From Patagioenas fasciata (lineage: Eukaryota; Chordata; Aves; Columbiformes; Columbidae), in NCBI RefSeq assembly GCF_037038585.1, contig NC_092523.1, positions 5,833,001-5,897,000 of the forward strand: a stretch of DNA of 64,000 nucleotides, given 5' to 3'. Made by a program: the position numbers and the translations under genes. The notes below the pieces were generated by a model. The model made no database searches, had not been told where the DNA came from, and saw only the letters and a list, made by a program, of their open reading frames with translations. The stretch's first letter is position 1; every line of letters begins with the position of its first letter. Shown piece by piece: positions 1 through 13,564 of this stretch.

Positions 1-1429
1 ACTGATGTGTAAAAACCAGCACCGTTTTGTAGTCAGTCAGATCTGCCTGCGTTTTTCTGTCTATGGGGCTGTTGCACATCACCTGTGGTGATGCTGTGCA
101 TTTTTTTCTGGAGTTTGAAATCACATGGCTGTGTGCTACAAAAGACAAGGGTACACCAAGCCTCACATATTAACTTTATTGCATTTGGAGATAGCTTACT
201 AACACTGTCTTTATTGTCCCTCAGATTATATGCTTGTGCAGGACATAACGTAGCTTTAAAGGGAGCCTTGTGTGAGCACTTCTGATACCAATGTCTACAT
301 CCACCTCATATTTGGTGAGAAGACACTCACAGGAGATATCTACAAGTTGGCGCCTAGGTGGAATTAAATCCAGAATTGTGGCACTGATCTCAATGCTGCT
401 ACGAATGAGAAAAAAAAATGGTTCAGCTGGTACTTTCTATTACCTTTTTTTGTTTTTTTAATATTAAAGTTTGTCCAGTAGGTGTTCTTTCTGTTCATTC
501 TTTCCTTGTTTGTAGTTTCTAGGCTCAATAGCAGCTGTGACAGGCAATTTATTCCACAGTTCTCATGCTGTAGCTAATAATCCTAGATATACCTTAAGGT
601 ATATTATTTTCAAAATTTCAAACTGGGCAGTGCGACAGAAAAATCTTTCTTATGGAGAGTCATCACCAGTAATATTAGCTAAATTATATATATATATACA
701 TATCTATTTTTTTATATATATATATAGTTAATAATACAAATAAATCAAAGAATTTCTCTTCAAGAAATCCAGTGAAAAATGAGTGGCAGGAATTATTCTT
801 CTTTTGCTTGTCTTCATCGTAGCTTGATGAGATCTGCCTTAAACACAGAAGGATATAGATAATTGCAACGAGTTATATATTGAATGTGAGTCAGCAATAG
901 AGGGAGTAATAATAGAGAACAAGTGGGAGAGCAGCTGCTGATTTGTGTGAGTTTGCATGGCTTACATATCAATTTGGCTTTTGCTGAACTAGTTATAAAC
1001 TGTCCATACTGACATTACTGAACAGAATGCTGTTTCATCCACACAAATCCACTTTGCTTGGTGCCTAATACATGGTTCTGCATGTAAATAACAAATATTC
1101 AGCCATTACATAATTTTCTAAACATTGTTGGTGACCAGAGTGACACCGCTGAGTCACTGGAACCGTAGCTTGTAAATGGTTTGAGAGCCTGTCTATTGAG
1201 TTTTGACCAAACCTAATTTCAGGCTATGAACCAGGTACAAACTGGAGACTGGGTCTAGGAGAAAAACAGATCAGGAAAGTTAAGAACGACCGTAATCCAG
1301 TATAACATACTGCTCAAAGAGGTAAGAAAATAATAGAGGATGTCAGAGTTTATGATTTGACTAATTCATGAGACGATTTAGGTAGCTTTAAGGAAAATGT
1401 GGTTAATTTAGCAATGGCAGTAGTCATGA
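1..1429. other. Gene-free AT-rich stretch
   Basis: No coding region, RNA gene or recognisable transposon is visible here. Open frames are short (under 70 codons) and show no domain. The only repeat structure is a TA-rich microsatellite near 684-726. The last 200 bases before 1430 could be a further decayed part of the CR1 that follows, but I could not align them to it with confidence. Confidence 0.55.
684..726. repeat. (TA)n microsatellite, interrupted
   Basis: Two runs of alternating T and A are separated by a short T-rich interruption. This is a simple-sequence repeat, probably length-polymorphic. It also generates the C-terminal I/Y-rich tail of a chance reading frame across 537-731. Confidence 0.85.
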
Positions 1430-1900
1430 ATACAACAGATGCCCACATTATTCCTTTCCTTAGCAACAATCTGGGTGATGAGGCAGACTGAACCATCAGC
1501 AAATTTGCAGATTATGCTAGATTTTGCGAAGAGTTTGAGATACCCAAGGGTAGAGTTTCAGACCAGAGAAGTTTGGTAGTCTGGAGTACTCAGTCAGAAG
1601 ACATTCTCATAAGGTTCATCAAGGAGAAATTGAAGTTCTGCATATGAACTGGGAAGGCCTTCGAAGTCTTCCTTATTGCTCTGCAAAGCGTGTGAACTCA
1701 CTGCTGAAACGGATCTGAGAGTTACAGTGGGTGCTAAATTGAGTAGGAGCCAAAGGTACGGTTTTATAGTGAATAAGAGTATTTTGAGAGATTTAGGTTA
1801 TGTGCTAGGAAGATTTTTTTCCCAAGATTTTTTTTTTTTTTTCCAATAGGAAGATGGTGTGGCACAGGAAAAGGTTGTTCAAAGAAACTGAAATATCTAC
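1430..1900 (+). mobile_element. Ancient CR1 LINE remnant (ORF2 region)
   Basis: This is a heavily decayed plus-strand piece of a CR1 non-LTR retrotransposon. The order of recognisable blocks matches CR1 ORF2 reverse-transcriptase sequence. First comes an 'aatctgggtgatgaggcag' block, then 'atcagcaaatttgcaga' near 1496-1513, which corresponds to the usual 'SKFADD' coding stretch. Further on are a 'gctctgcaaa' block (about 1679), 'ggatctgagagttacagtgg' (about 1710) and 'gctaaattgagtaggagcc' (about 1733), where intact copies encode the segment before 'AKKAN'. Every frame is broken by stops and indels, so the copy is old. A degenerate 3'-end-like stretch (ggtccc through tctgtgattct, about 1987-2026) may be its 3' tail after an internal deletion. 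Identification is from remembered CR1 consensus, not a database search. Confidence 0.7.
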
Positions 1901-2030
1901 CCTCAATTTTTTTAGACTTGGCAGGGTAAAATTAACAATTATATGGTTTATGGTTATTCACAGTCCTTCTTTGATCAAAAGATTGAAGGTCCCTAGACAT
2001 TTCTTCCAATAGACGTATCTGTGATTCTCT

Positions 2031-4448
2031 ATTTACATTAGGCTCTGCAGCTCTGAGTAGAAGAAACAAGCTTTCTGAGTTAATGTGAGTACTCCCAACC
2101 TGCACATTTCAGTGCTGTGCACAGATCTTAGCTCATGTTCTGAGAACAGTACAAGTCTGTCCTCATTGAAGCAGGATTGTTAGTTCACGAACAACTTTAT
2201 GCTGACATGGCTACTGCATTTCTACATCAAGAGCTATTTTGTTAGTAGTTAGATTGAGTGTCTCTGTAGACCACTGATGTAAAAGGTTTTAAATAACAAA
2301 TGTTTCAGTCATCATTGAAAACAACCATTTCAGTACCTAAAGTTTGTAAAGTACTACATTTGGTGTTGTGAAAGAAGCTATCATTTTGAGGAGGAGCAAT
2401 TTTTGTGTAACTTTAAATTCATTTCAGACACCACTGATATAAATTTCATTGCAAAAATAGAGCCCTGCTACACATAAGGCAGAGGTTAGACTGGTATTTT
2501 GGATGGCATCTTTATGAGAGGCAGGGACCCACTCTTTAATATGCTAAATGTTACTCTAATAACCAAATGAGGTGCATGAAACTCACTGGCTGATTTTATT
2601 CTTCTCCTGAAGAACCCTTATTTTTGAGGTTATACTACTTATGAAAATATACCCAGGGTACCTTTTGTTGTTCGTGCTGTGTAATTCTTAATCTGTACAA
2701 ACCATAATAACAAGAGAGAAAATTCACAGGGATTGCAGATGCCAAAAGTTCATTCCCTATTGAGAATAAAGACAACACCGAATGAGAGTCCATTCCATGA
2801 TTTTGAAACACCCTTAAGCCACCTCCAAGGTTTGCATCATAAACCCCTAAAGTTTCATGTTATAGAAACAGCAATTATGTCAATCCTGTCACAAGCTTAC
2901 ATGGGTACCACTTGGAGGCCAGAGGGAGCACAAATCCAAGTGCTATGTTGCTGTGGATGCACTCTGATCTTGACAATGATCTCACAGATAATCTGTGGAT
3001 GAACTGGGCCATTAAGAATAGTCAGACATACAATGCCCTTTGAATTTGAAAAGCCATCTCTGTCTGCATTTGAAATTTTTCTTCCAGAGGGTAAACCTAA
3101 ATTTGAAGAGATGTCTTCAAAGTATAAGACAGAGATTGAAAGTGTCTTTGCACGAGACAAGAAATCAAAGGTTTCCTCCAGTCTTTGGCTCATTGTCATG
3201 GATCCTAAGAATTTGCAGGGCACATATGTGCTTCTTAATGGAGATCCCAAGTGCTGTGAATAGGGTGAGTTATCTTCTCCAGCATATGTCTCCAGGCAGA
3301 ATGCCACAGAGATGAAGTAGCCTTTATTTTCAAATAGCATGTGCATTTTAAATGAAAAATAATATAAATTTTAAGGAAAGACAGTTTAAATAATTCAGTT
3401 GATGAGTACAATCATGTTTTGACTTACCACAGTGAGGTGACAACATTTTGTTGTGGCACATCAGTGGATAACAGGATAATTCAAACTTTGATTACTATTG
3501 TTTTTATTGTTGGCATTGTTATTATTGTGGATGAAGTTGGTTTGTTCTGATAGAAGTTAAAAGTTCAAGTTGGCAAATGCATCTCACTGTGCTGGCAGAT
3601 CTTCATATGTACGAGAAATCATCTTCTGTTCAAAAAAGCGTCTCACCCTCGATGTAAAAGAAGCTATATCTTATGAGAAAATAATGAGAAAATAAGGATT
3701 AGCACTCTAAACATCAATCTTAGCTAAGCATTTGTTCAGTGTTTTATAAGGATAAAGATGGAGGTGAGTTTAAAAGGGGGATTTTAAGGTGGACAGTTAG
3801 ATTTGTTTATGTATCAGAGAGTGTACAGGGGGCAAAGGGAGACAGATTCTGAAACTGGTGCAGTAGGATTAGAAAATGTGCTAGCTCAGCAGTTTGCATA
3901 AGAAGAAGGATGCTTTTATCTCATCTCCCATTACTTTAGCTTACCAAGAAGTAAATACATACATCTGAACACTTCACACTAGGTTCTTTTTATACTTAGT
4001 GAGGGAAATGTATATTTTGAAGTTATGTTTAATTTCAGATATCTTCATTAGAATAAGATTGTCTGTGCCCTAGAAACACTTTTTTTTTTCTCCTTAAACA
4101 ATATAGACATTTTAATATGCATATCTCAGATGTAGACATCTGTGATATTGATCTTTAAGGATGGCCAGATGCATGCAATACGATGCCTCCTATTGTCAAA
4201 ATTATTTGAGTGAACAACTCCACAAAAGAACCCAGGTATTTAGTTCTCATTGGTTTTACGTATTTAACTGTCACTGAGAATGTGGCCAGATAACCATGGA
4301 AATTAAATCATGAAGTTTGAAGTTCTTATGGTAAGAATTGGGATGGTAATATGTTTAAGCAGTAAACCAGGAAGAAAATCTTCTCAACATTATTTTGAAG
4401 GGGTTTAAGAGGAGTGAAATGCCACGGACTAAGATGAGCAAGGAACAT
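2031..4448. other. Gene-free stretch
   Basis: This is mostly single-copy AT-rich sequence. Between about 2733 and 3346 both strands carry moderately long open frames (up to 149 codons on the minus strand, 89 and 76 on the plus strand), but I recognise no domain and the frames contradict each other. Nothing else is visible. Confidence 0.5.
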
Positions 4449-4842
4449 TGTGGAATCATTTAGGTCGGAAAAGACCTGTAAGATTATTAACTCCATTTGT
4501 AAATACAGTATTTTCAAGTCCACCACTGACCTGTGCCCCTAAGTGCCACATCTACCTGTCTTCTAAATACCTCCAGGGGTGGTGACTCTACCACTTCCCT
4601 GGGCAGCCTGTTCCAATACCTGACAACCCTTTCAGTGAAGAAACTTTACTTAATATTCAACCTAAACTTCCTCTGCACAACTTGGGGCGATTTCCTCTCA
4701 TCCTATAGTTGTTGCTTGGGAAAAGAGACTGACACACCTTGCTACAACATCTTTCTACTTAGTTGCAGAGAGCAATAAGGTCTCCCCAGTTCTCTTAGCC
4801 ACTCCTCATAAGACTTGTTCTCTAGACCTTTCAAGATATCAA
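4449..4842 (-). mobile_element. CR1 LINE, 5'-truncated 3' end
   Basis: This is the reverse complement of a CR1 3' region of about 390 bp. Reading on the plus strand, the antisense landmarks appear in order. They are 'ggtcggaaaagacctgtaag' at the 3' terminus (about 4464), then 'agtgccacatctacctgtct' (about 4542) and 'ctccaggggtggtgactc' (about 4571). 'cctgggcagcctgttccaat' (about 4599), 'aaccctttcagtgaagaaa' (about 4625) and 'cctcataagacttgttctct' (about 4804) follow. The match is continuous, with perhaps 15 percent divergence by eye, so this is a moderately old copy. The element is 5'-truncated, as is usual for CR1, and ends abruptly in unrelated sequence near 4842. It encoded the last part of ORF2 plus 3' UTR and has no coding capacity now. 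Confidence 0.92.
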
Positions 4843-7800
4843 AGTCGATATCTAAAAGGATAAAGGCTATAGGTTTATTTTCGTGGAAAGGCAATATCTT
4901 TACAGAATCAAGCTGAAAAATAAAAAAGAAATATGAGTCATTCTGACATCAGATCATTGTAGGCCATGCTTAGAATCTAGAAATAAAATAAAAATCCATT
5001 TGTAGCCAGAAAAAGAAAGTACTACCAGCTGCTTCCAACTGCATGTGAAAACTCATGTCTAGCAAAGACAATTTAGGATAGTTATCCTTGAGCCCCTTAG
5101 TCGAGATATATCCAGTCAATGCATCTCTAATTTCTCAATAGCATTCTTATGTTGTTAATAAAGGTCTAATAACATGATCAGAATAATACTTTAATTTCCA
5201 CCTACCTTTTTAGACTTTCTGTATTTCAAGCAAACAGGTCAAGCTTTACTACGCTTCACATTTTAATTCCTTAAGGCAAAACTGTTCCTCCTTGTCATTT
5301 ATCTATTGTCATATTGCCTGTTTTGTGAGGAAGAGTCATAGGCTTCTGGTCGGACGCACATTAAACACTGTGGAGCACAGTTTCCAAGTCCTGAAGTTGC
5401 CATAGCAAGAGATGCAACTTCTGTTGCTACCCCCAAAGGCTATTACAAAATCTAGCAAGATCACACTGACGAATAATGTTCTTGTACCATGACATATGTT
5501 AAATTCTACAACAGTATCCTCAGAGGAACTTATTGAAAATAAAGGATTTAAAGTTTAGTCCTTAAGGGTGTAGCCATCTAAATCTTACTGTAAGACATGA
5601 AATCTGCCTGGCTGAATGTATATGGAACATACATACATTCCCTGTAAATGTACAGGAAACTCAGCTATGTAGCTGTGATCCTGTGGGGGAACTCTCAGTT
5701 TTCAATATAACAAAGAACTTAAGCATGTGAATGTTTCCTTAACAGAAACATGGACAAGTCAAAAACCCACCATGAAATAGGTAAGTAACTTTTTTTTGTC
5801 AGCCATGTTATTTGGTCATGAGATGTTCATTCTGCACTGAGAACTGACTAGGTCCGAAATAAAAGCGCAGCTGTCAACTTCTGGATGCAGAAACTTAGCG
5901 ATACTATTTTATGCTACACTTTAGTGGCACTGCATAATTTACATCTTTTAAAATACTTTTTTGCTGCAAAGTTTTCAATAATTCTGACAGTAAATAAAAA
6001 GTCAGGAACTAAAATGTCAATATAGCCGTATTCATGCAGGAGGTCTTCAGAACACCATAAATCACTTATCGGCTTCCATATGTGCTTTGTACTAGACAAC
6101 ACAATTTTCCACTTTTGAAACTAAAAGAGGATAAAAAGATAGTTCCAAATTAAAAATCTCGTGTCAGGTTTTCAGGATATTTATATTCATATAATTGTGT
6201 ATATATTTACTTAGACACACCTGAGACCATGGGCTTAAGTTTGGTCAGACTTGTTGAAATCTTTTCGAGTAATTTCAGTGGATTTCTGATTTTATATGGC
6301 TCAGTCTGGCAGGACTTGCAACTGTTAACTTTGATGGCTGGCCTTTAAATCCAACTTCTATATTGCAGGCTTTATGGGGCCAGTATTGTCTCTTGTACAT
6401 AAACTGCCAACAAAAAATAGAATCAATCTAGTTGAAGCCCCTTGGAATTAATTCTAATAATGATCAATGAATTAGAAATGCAGATTTCATACGTGGATGT
6501 GCAAAGGGGATTGCATACAATGATTAATTAGAAAGGACCTAGAACTGACGGAATTCACAAGTATTTGCTACAGTCCTTGCCACACACATTCACAAGCCAG
6601 AGGAGATTTCTAAGAAATGTTAGGTAAAGATGTCACTAACTGGATAAAGGAAGAAAAGGCCTTGTTTATTACAATGAAAATAAAAGAGAAAATGACTGAT
6701 GTTAAATGTTTAAGATGTTACTTGCCTTGACTATGACCTGGAGTCATTGCTGGAAATGTTGGTAAAAAATGGACAAATGTAACATTAATTATATGTTTCC
6801 TGAGGAGAAAAAAAAGGATGCTGAAGGAAGGTTGCTGGGGTAAAGAACCGGCTGATGGAAGCCAAAGTTGTTAAAGAGCACAAGATTTAAAAAAACAACC
6901 GACCAAACAAACAAGACTTGGGTAGATGAAGAAAAGATGTTTTACAACATATCACATGAATGGAGTCTATCTGAAATAATTAAAGTGAATCTTTTGTTGA
7001 ACGATTGTATACAAATTAATAAGGGAAAACGTAGTACACCAGAAAAATAATGGCAAAATATTAAATAAGATAAAAACACAATGTGAGATTTACCAAAGTG
7101 CCTAATAATAATAATTAATTTAGAGTGAATGATTAAAGAATAGCGGAAAATGGAAAAGGATAAATGTATCTTGCTGAACTTCAGATATCTACAACATGTA
7201 TATCTTCATTTACACTAGCTGCAGCCACTCCATTTAGAGGCAGTGGTAAGAAATGGACAGTTCTAGGGCACAGTTCCTTTCATCCTAATGAAAACATTTA
7301 AATTAGGCCAGATGAGTTGGACTCAATTAGCTATTATGTCTTTCCAATGAATACAAAGAGAATTTAGATGTCTGTCTTGTATGTAGATATCTACATTTGT
7401 AGACATTTTGAGTCAGGTGATATGAATCTCATTCTAAGACTTTATTTAGAGTGGCAGAGGAGAACACTAGTCACAACATATATTAAAGCAAAGGCATTGG
7501 ATAAGAAATGAGTCTTAAAGTAAGATAGCCAGACCCCAAGATTAATGCTCAGATTCAAGCATTGGTATGAATTAGTCAGATAACAATACTGAGCATCATG
7601 AAGTCAGAAGTGTTTTTCCCTAAGATATGGACCTCAAGCAGAAAAGAAGTATTAAGAAGGTTTATAATAATGTCCCTGTAGAAAAAATAAAGGGATTTTT
7701 AACCATTATTTTAACTTCTTATAAAGTGTGTGTTAGAAGACATTTACTGTAAATATTAAAAAAAAAAAAAAAAAGAAAAAGGAGAAACTGCACTTCATCA

Positions 7801-10635
7801 TAGACTTTTCACTGTGGTGAAAATGCTCATTTGATCATTTATGTTGAGACTAGCAAAAATGTATCAGTATCAATATCTTCATCAAGAGCTGAGAAACAGC
7901 TGGGTAGCTAAAAACATGAGCAAAACTCTAATTATTTTTGATCTTTTGGGACCTAATGAGTTTGCAAAACTGTATTAGCTGGGCTTGTGTATATATTATA
8001 TTTTTTCACAGTGTCATTGCCATTCCTTTCCATAGGAAACTGTGGTGGAAAGAGATAATCATAGCAATAGTTATTGTGGAAATAGTGTTATCCATGCAAA
8101 ATACAAGTGAACATAGGAAATTCATTGAGATATGTACTTTTTTAAGCCTTTCTGTTGATTTCAAGAATCAAAATTAGGCATTGAATAAAGAGAAGAATCT
8201 CTGCTGGAAGCACAGGCATTTAACTATTTAAAAGAGCTAAAAGACTAACTGAAAAAATGGAAACATTGTAAGGAGTTGGAAGATTCCAAAAATATCCAGG
8301 AGCTGATGCATCATTGCAATTGAAGGAAATATGTTTGGAGATACATGCGTGGTTTTGATTTTGTAACAGTTTACCTCTATAACATCTTCCTATAACTCAT
8401 CAGCTTATCTATGAGCTCATATTCATCGACCATCTGGTATAACACAACTTGAAACTGTGAAGAACTTAATTTAAATTAATCCTTTTCCTTCTTGGTCCAA
8501 CACTTCCTGTAACCTCATAGGAACTTCTTTAGAGAGTGTATCTCAAGCACAAGAAATCTGCCAGTCCTAATTCTATCTTTTGGTCTTTATGTATGTATAA
8601 CTTCTTTCCCTCTGAGCACCTCCCTCTCTCTTTTTCTTCTTCCAAGATATAAAGGTAAGTTTTTAGAAGAGACAAGCAGGCATCATATCACAAGGAAATC
8701 TGGGATTCATTGTAATACATGGCCAAAGGTAAGCACAAAGTGTACAGGTTCTATGTGGGTCACGGCATGCTATATAAGAGAAGCTTAGGTGATTAAAGGG
8801 TTTGAAGTGGTTAAAATAGACTCATCCTAGTACAGCCACACTTTATTAATATTATTATAGTGGGGAAAAAAACAGATCTATTTAAAATTTCTTTCATGGG
8901 AAAGGTATCTTGATATTAGATTCCATTAGACATTTGTTGCAAACCAGATTTGCAGAAGAAAACTAATACAACAGGACTTAACATCCTGAAAATTGAACTG
9001 TAGAAAACACATTAACATCTGCGTGTGGAGTGGTCTTCCTCTGGAAATGAGAACAATTCGGTGCTGTAGCAAGTAAAACCAGATTATTTCTGTGAATAGT
9101 CTTTATTGCAAATGTCTTCTCATGTTTTGTTAGTAAATAGCTTACAATTGGTTTTGATACTCTACAAGTATATTATGTTTATTATTCATAAGAATTTGCC
9201 AAACAAATACGCTTTTAAGTAACTTCCAAGCTCTGAATCATTTGCTAACTGCTTTCTTAGATGCTGTCCTACAGATACGATCTGTTACATACTGTTAATT
9301 ACAGGATTTATTCTATACTGGACTCAGGGTCAAGTCACTAGTCTGTTTGCATTTTATTATGCTGGTTGATCACACATATTTCTGAGATTCAGTTAGGTGG
9401 AAGACATTAAAAACAAGAAAAAAAATAAGAGGAATGAATAAGAAATAATACACTTTGCTTTTTTAAAATTAAAATGCCATATTGGATTTAATAACATTTC
9501 AGGATTCAAGAACCTTTTTGCAACTGAAAAGCACCTATTCAGATACAGACAAATAACTAACAATATCTTATGAATCAAGATAAATTGGATGCAGTACTTC
9601 TTTATTCTGCAATGAATTCTGAAAGCATGGCCAACAGGAGCCCTTTTCTGCTTTGATGTCAGAAAGTATAAGGTAGAAAAACTTAACAATTTGCAGCTTC
9701 AGAAATAAAATATGCACAGAGTTGCAAGACACAAGTCAAGCGAAAGGAGTGATGACATGTTCCATAATTTTATTTTGGCTGATCAGCTTTGTTTTGAGGA
9801 TAAGGCAGATTTATTACAGAGTAATAAATTACATGGAAAGACAAAACAGGAGACAGAGGCACTGCGATGAGCTAAGTGGAACGAGGAGAAGAAAAATATT
9901 ATGAGGGGCAGAAACACAATGTAGTGTGAGGAAAAAGACTGCAGTATAGGAGACAAGCTGGACTACGTCTTCCAGCCCACTGGGAATGAGTGTGTCAGCA
10001 AAGGTATCCAGCCTGTTGGTGACAGACTACCAGCTATTTCTTGAGAGTCGGTATCTTGACAGGTTTTTGTCTCCCTGGTGCAAAAACTTACTTTTTCCTC
10101 TGTGAATATATTTGCAAACCTTTGGTTTCCTGAAGCACATCTATTGCTACTTTCTTTCAGTAACTGAATATGATCAAAGGAGTTAAAGACATGGTAGTGG
10201 TAGCGATATGTTATGCAGAGTGATGTCAGGTGTTGGGAAGTATGGCAAGGTAACACAGAAACAATATGCCTACCTTGTCTTTGGAGTGAGCTTCACTGCT
10301 CCTGGAGTTGTAGTCTGTTCTTCATTTGTCCATTTGCACATCTCTGGAGACTCATCTTCCCACCTGTCCTCTGCTCACATCTTCTTTCACTCAGACCCAG
10401 GTTCAGTGGTGAAGAGGGAAAACTCTATTGCTCATGACCCCATGCAGGATTTTGAAAATTAGATGGTGTTCTTCTTTTTATTTTTTTTTTCATCCATTTC
10501 ACTTTGTTACTCTATGCAAAAGGTCAGGGCTGTATTAATTATTTTTAAAATTATTGCTAAATCCTTATATCAACTACTCAGTAATTTCAGGTTATTTCCA
10601 AACTTCCTGTACTATTTTACTATCGTGCCCCAAAT
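4843..10635. other. Gene-free AT-rich stretch
   Basis: There are no recognisable genes or transposons in about 5.8 kb. Open frames are at most 98 codons, without domains. A 17-base A run sits at 7758-7774. A purine-rich segment around 6600-6960 has no assignable origin. The region 9960-10460 is slightly richer in G+C and has overlapping frames on both strands (97 and 84 codons), but nothing recognisable. Confidence 0.5.
7758..7774. repeat. A17 homopolymer
   Basis: Seventeen consecutive A residues are followed by further A/G-rich sequence. There is no upstream retrotransposed gene or SINE body that this would terminate, so it is a simple homopolymer. Confidence 0.85.
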
Positions 10636-10682
10636 CATCATAGAGTCATAGAATGCTAGGGATTGGAAGGGACCTCGAAAGA
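10636..10682 (-). mobile_element. CR1 3'-terminal fragment, very short
   Basis: On the plus strand this reads 'atcatagagtcatagaatg', then 'gattggaagggacctcgaaa'. This is the antisense of a CR1 3' terminus: the octamer-like tail first, followed by the conserved GGTCCCTTCC-type box. Only about 45 bp is recognisable, so it is either an extremely 5'-truncated insertion or the remnant of a larger one. The flanks do not continue the consensus. Confidence 0.8.
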
Positions 10683-10991
10683 ACTGTACCTATATGCTTT
10701 AACTCATTCCTTGCTCTATCCAAAGGCGATAAGAATTCCAGGTAACTCATTAGGTCACAACAAAAGCTTTTGTAATATGGAGTGGTTGAACAGTAAAACT
10801 TGTGTTCATGAAACTATCATTATTTTCTTAATCAGAGCAATGAGTCAATGATTCAAAGTGCATGGATGGATGGGTTATCTGACTGTATTCTCTTCATCAG
10901 ATCTACCTTGAAGCAAGAAAAGAAAAGGTAATGGATCATACAAAATGAAACGGCAAAGTCACATAAATGCAAACAACATTTCTGCCTCTTT

Positions 10992-11007
10992 AAAAAAAAA
11001 AAAAAAA
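10992..11007. repeat. A16 homopolymer
   Basis: This is a run of sixteen A residues with no associated retrogene body. Confidence 0.85.
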
Positions 11008-13564
11008 CATTAATATTGAATAACATAATGTGTCAGTTCATATTTTTGCTTCAAATCTCCCTGTGCTTACTTTGAATCAAATAAAGTTGTTTTGCTGTTC
11101 AGGACAATGATGGAATATAAAAGACTCTATAGATGAATAAAAAAGATTATAAGAAAAAATATAATTAATCATAAGTGCAATATTTTGATGTATATAATGT
11201 GAATCTTTTTTAGAAGCAAAGTTTTAAAAGCTGTAAATTCCTATAATAAGAATTTAGGAATATGGTGACAGTTAAATAATTCTGTATTTTATTGATGCAG
11301 ACAAGTAAATGTAGCATATATCCATGCACAGAAACTCCAAATGCTAATGTTCATGCTGTTTCAAAAAGTGGTTGCGGAAAAAAAGCTAAGTACACTGTAA
11401 TTTTAATATCAGGTGGCATTTTGTGCATTATATATGCATTTTGCGTGTGTATGCATATTAATATAGCACTATATTTTGCTCACTTTCAGTCTTGAATGAT
11501 TATGTGCCTGTTTTCAAGTCCACTGAATATCAATTTGTAAATTTTGTTTAGAAGTTGTAATTCAACTTGTAATTAAATATCTCTGATTTAAGAAAATATA
11601 TTCTCCAGGAGGTAAAGTGTCATTGGTGTAGCTTTAATCCAAGATATTTATTCTTCTCTGTTTCTCTCAACTTTCATAAGTACAAAAAAAAAAAAGCTTT
11701 GTAACTGATTATATTTTAAGATGTACACTGTTTAAGAGACTGCTGACAGTATGATTCATTCAATGAAATGTAGACAACATATCCAGCCTTCACCAGGTGA
11801 CGTGTCGGATTCTTTATAGTTTTTTTTGACTGGTGGTTCCTATTTCTCACCGCTGCCTACAAAGGGAGCTTTGCATGGCAGGTGGGATGGTCACAACGCC
11901 ATTGCCTAAAGCAAGGTGAGTCAAGTAGGTTTTTTCCAAAACACAGCAATTAGAATGAAATAACCTAATCATTTTTACATAACAGAGGGATATACATTTG
12001 AGTCCTGGAAGCGATACTGACATTTTGGTGATGCACCAGGGTAAAAACATACTCAGATACACTGGGATTACAGAGGATTACAATCGGTTGCATGGCTTAT
12101 GTGAAAGGACATGACACAATGAAAATTGCTAAAGACTTCTTGTCACCTTAGACAAGTTATTTGTTCATTCTGGGTCTCAATTCATGTGCAGAAAGAGTTA
12201 TCATATTTTTCCATTGCACGCATTTCTATTAAAAAGTCTTTAATGCAGGACTGGTCTTTGTCATGTGTTTGTTTAGTCATTTCCTAAAGAATTCTCTGCT
12301 TACTATGAACTTATGGAGAAGTACAAAAACCTCAAGAATAATAAAAATAAATATGTTTGGCTTGGTTTTTTTTTTTCTTTTTTTTTAGCTGTAGCTACCA
12401 GTGATAGATACACATCCATTTTAAACTTGTGCAGAGATACCAGTCTCAGTGCTCTGAGACCATATCAGCGTTCTCAGATGTTGCTTCCCTTTATTGTAAA
12501 AATAAAAGTCACATTCAGCTGAACGACTGTGAGGGAGAATATTACGTGACACAATACCAAAGGAGAACATTAAACTTTGCATTTCAAGATGTAAGCAAAC
12601 TGATTGCTTGTTAAAATGGTATCAGTAGTACAGGAGACCCACAGGGCCCCTTCAACAGCCATGAAAGGGGCTTTAAAAAGACTACAGTAATTGACTGCAA
12701 AGAACTGTGTGATCATTAACTGTTAACCTGAAACTTCAGTAATGTTTTATTTTACCCATGGGTGCTTTATCACTTTCAGAATGAGCTCTGCTATACTGTC
12801 AGTCTTCCCAGAAAAATCCCCTTGACTTTGCTGGTGCTTTGGTACAAAACTCAACCTGCTCTCTGACTAAACATTGCCTGGCATGTTGCTGGCACAAAGA
12901 GAAAGTAGTAGCATAAAATAGTCACTCATGCAATGTAACTGGAAGGATTGCCAAGAATAATATGATGGTTTTGTTGCAAACCACAAGGAGAAGAAAAAGC
13001 CTGGAGATTATTTATAAACCAAGTCAAAAAAAAAGAAATGCTAATTAAACTGGGTTCTGTTTCTCCCATTAACACTACTAGGTGTTGCAATTCCCCCCCA
13101 TTTACTGCAGGACTAATTTCCTGAAATAAGTAATATGTTTAAGCAATAATATTGCTATGAGTTCAGGTGTTAGCACGTTTACAGGAAATGTGGTTATCCA
13201 CTTGTACAAATGCAACCTGTATCATGGATAACTATGCACTTGCAGCATGCCATATAATCATGTACTTTTCAGTCTTTGGATGAGCAAGGATGGGCTTTGC
13301 TGTATCTTTTGGAAAAGATACAGCAGACGTACATTTTCCTATGGAAAAATGTCTACCAGCATTGTCAAGTTATTTAAAATTGGTAAATTAAAGTGATTTT
13401 CAATTGTCTTATTCGCAAAGATGAAATAGGAAGGTATCTAGATAAAAAAGTTTGGGGAGAAAATGTAGATGAAATATTTGAACCTAAGTTTCTTAAAAAT
13501 ATGGATAGTAACCCAAGTTTAGAGTTGGATCAATACCCAGGATGATATCTTCCTTCTTGTTGAT

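Noticed and set aside
6600..7050. Possible LINE ORF relic in a purine-rich segment
   Set aside because: A few words resemble retroelement coding text, but I could not align an ordered series of blocks.
7758..7774. A-run as the tail of a processed pseudogene or SINE
   Set aside because: No gene-like or SINE-like body precedes it and no target-site duplication is visible. The same holds for the other A runs at 10992, 15604, 31770, 51232 and 61181.
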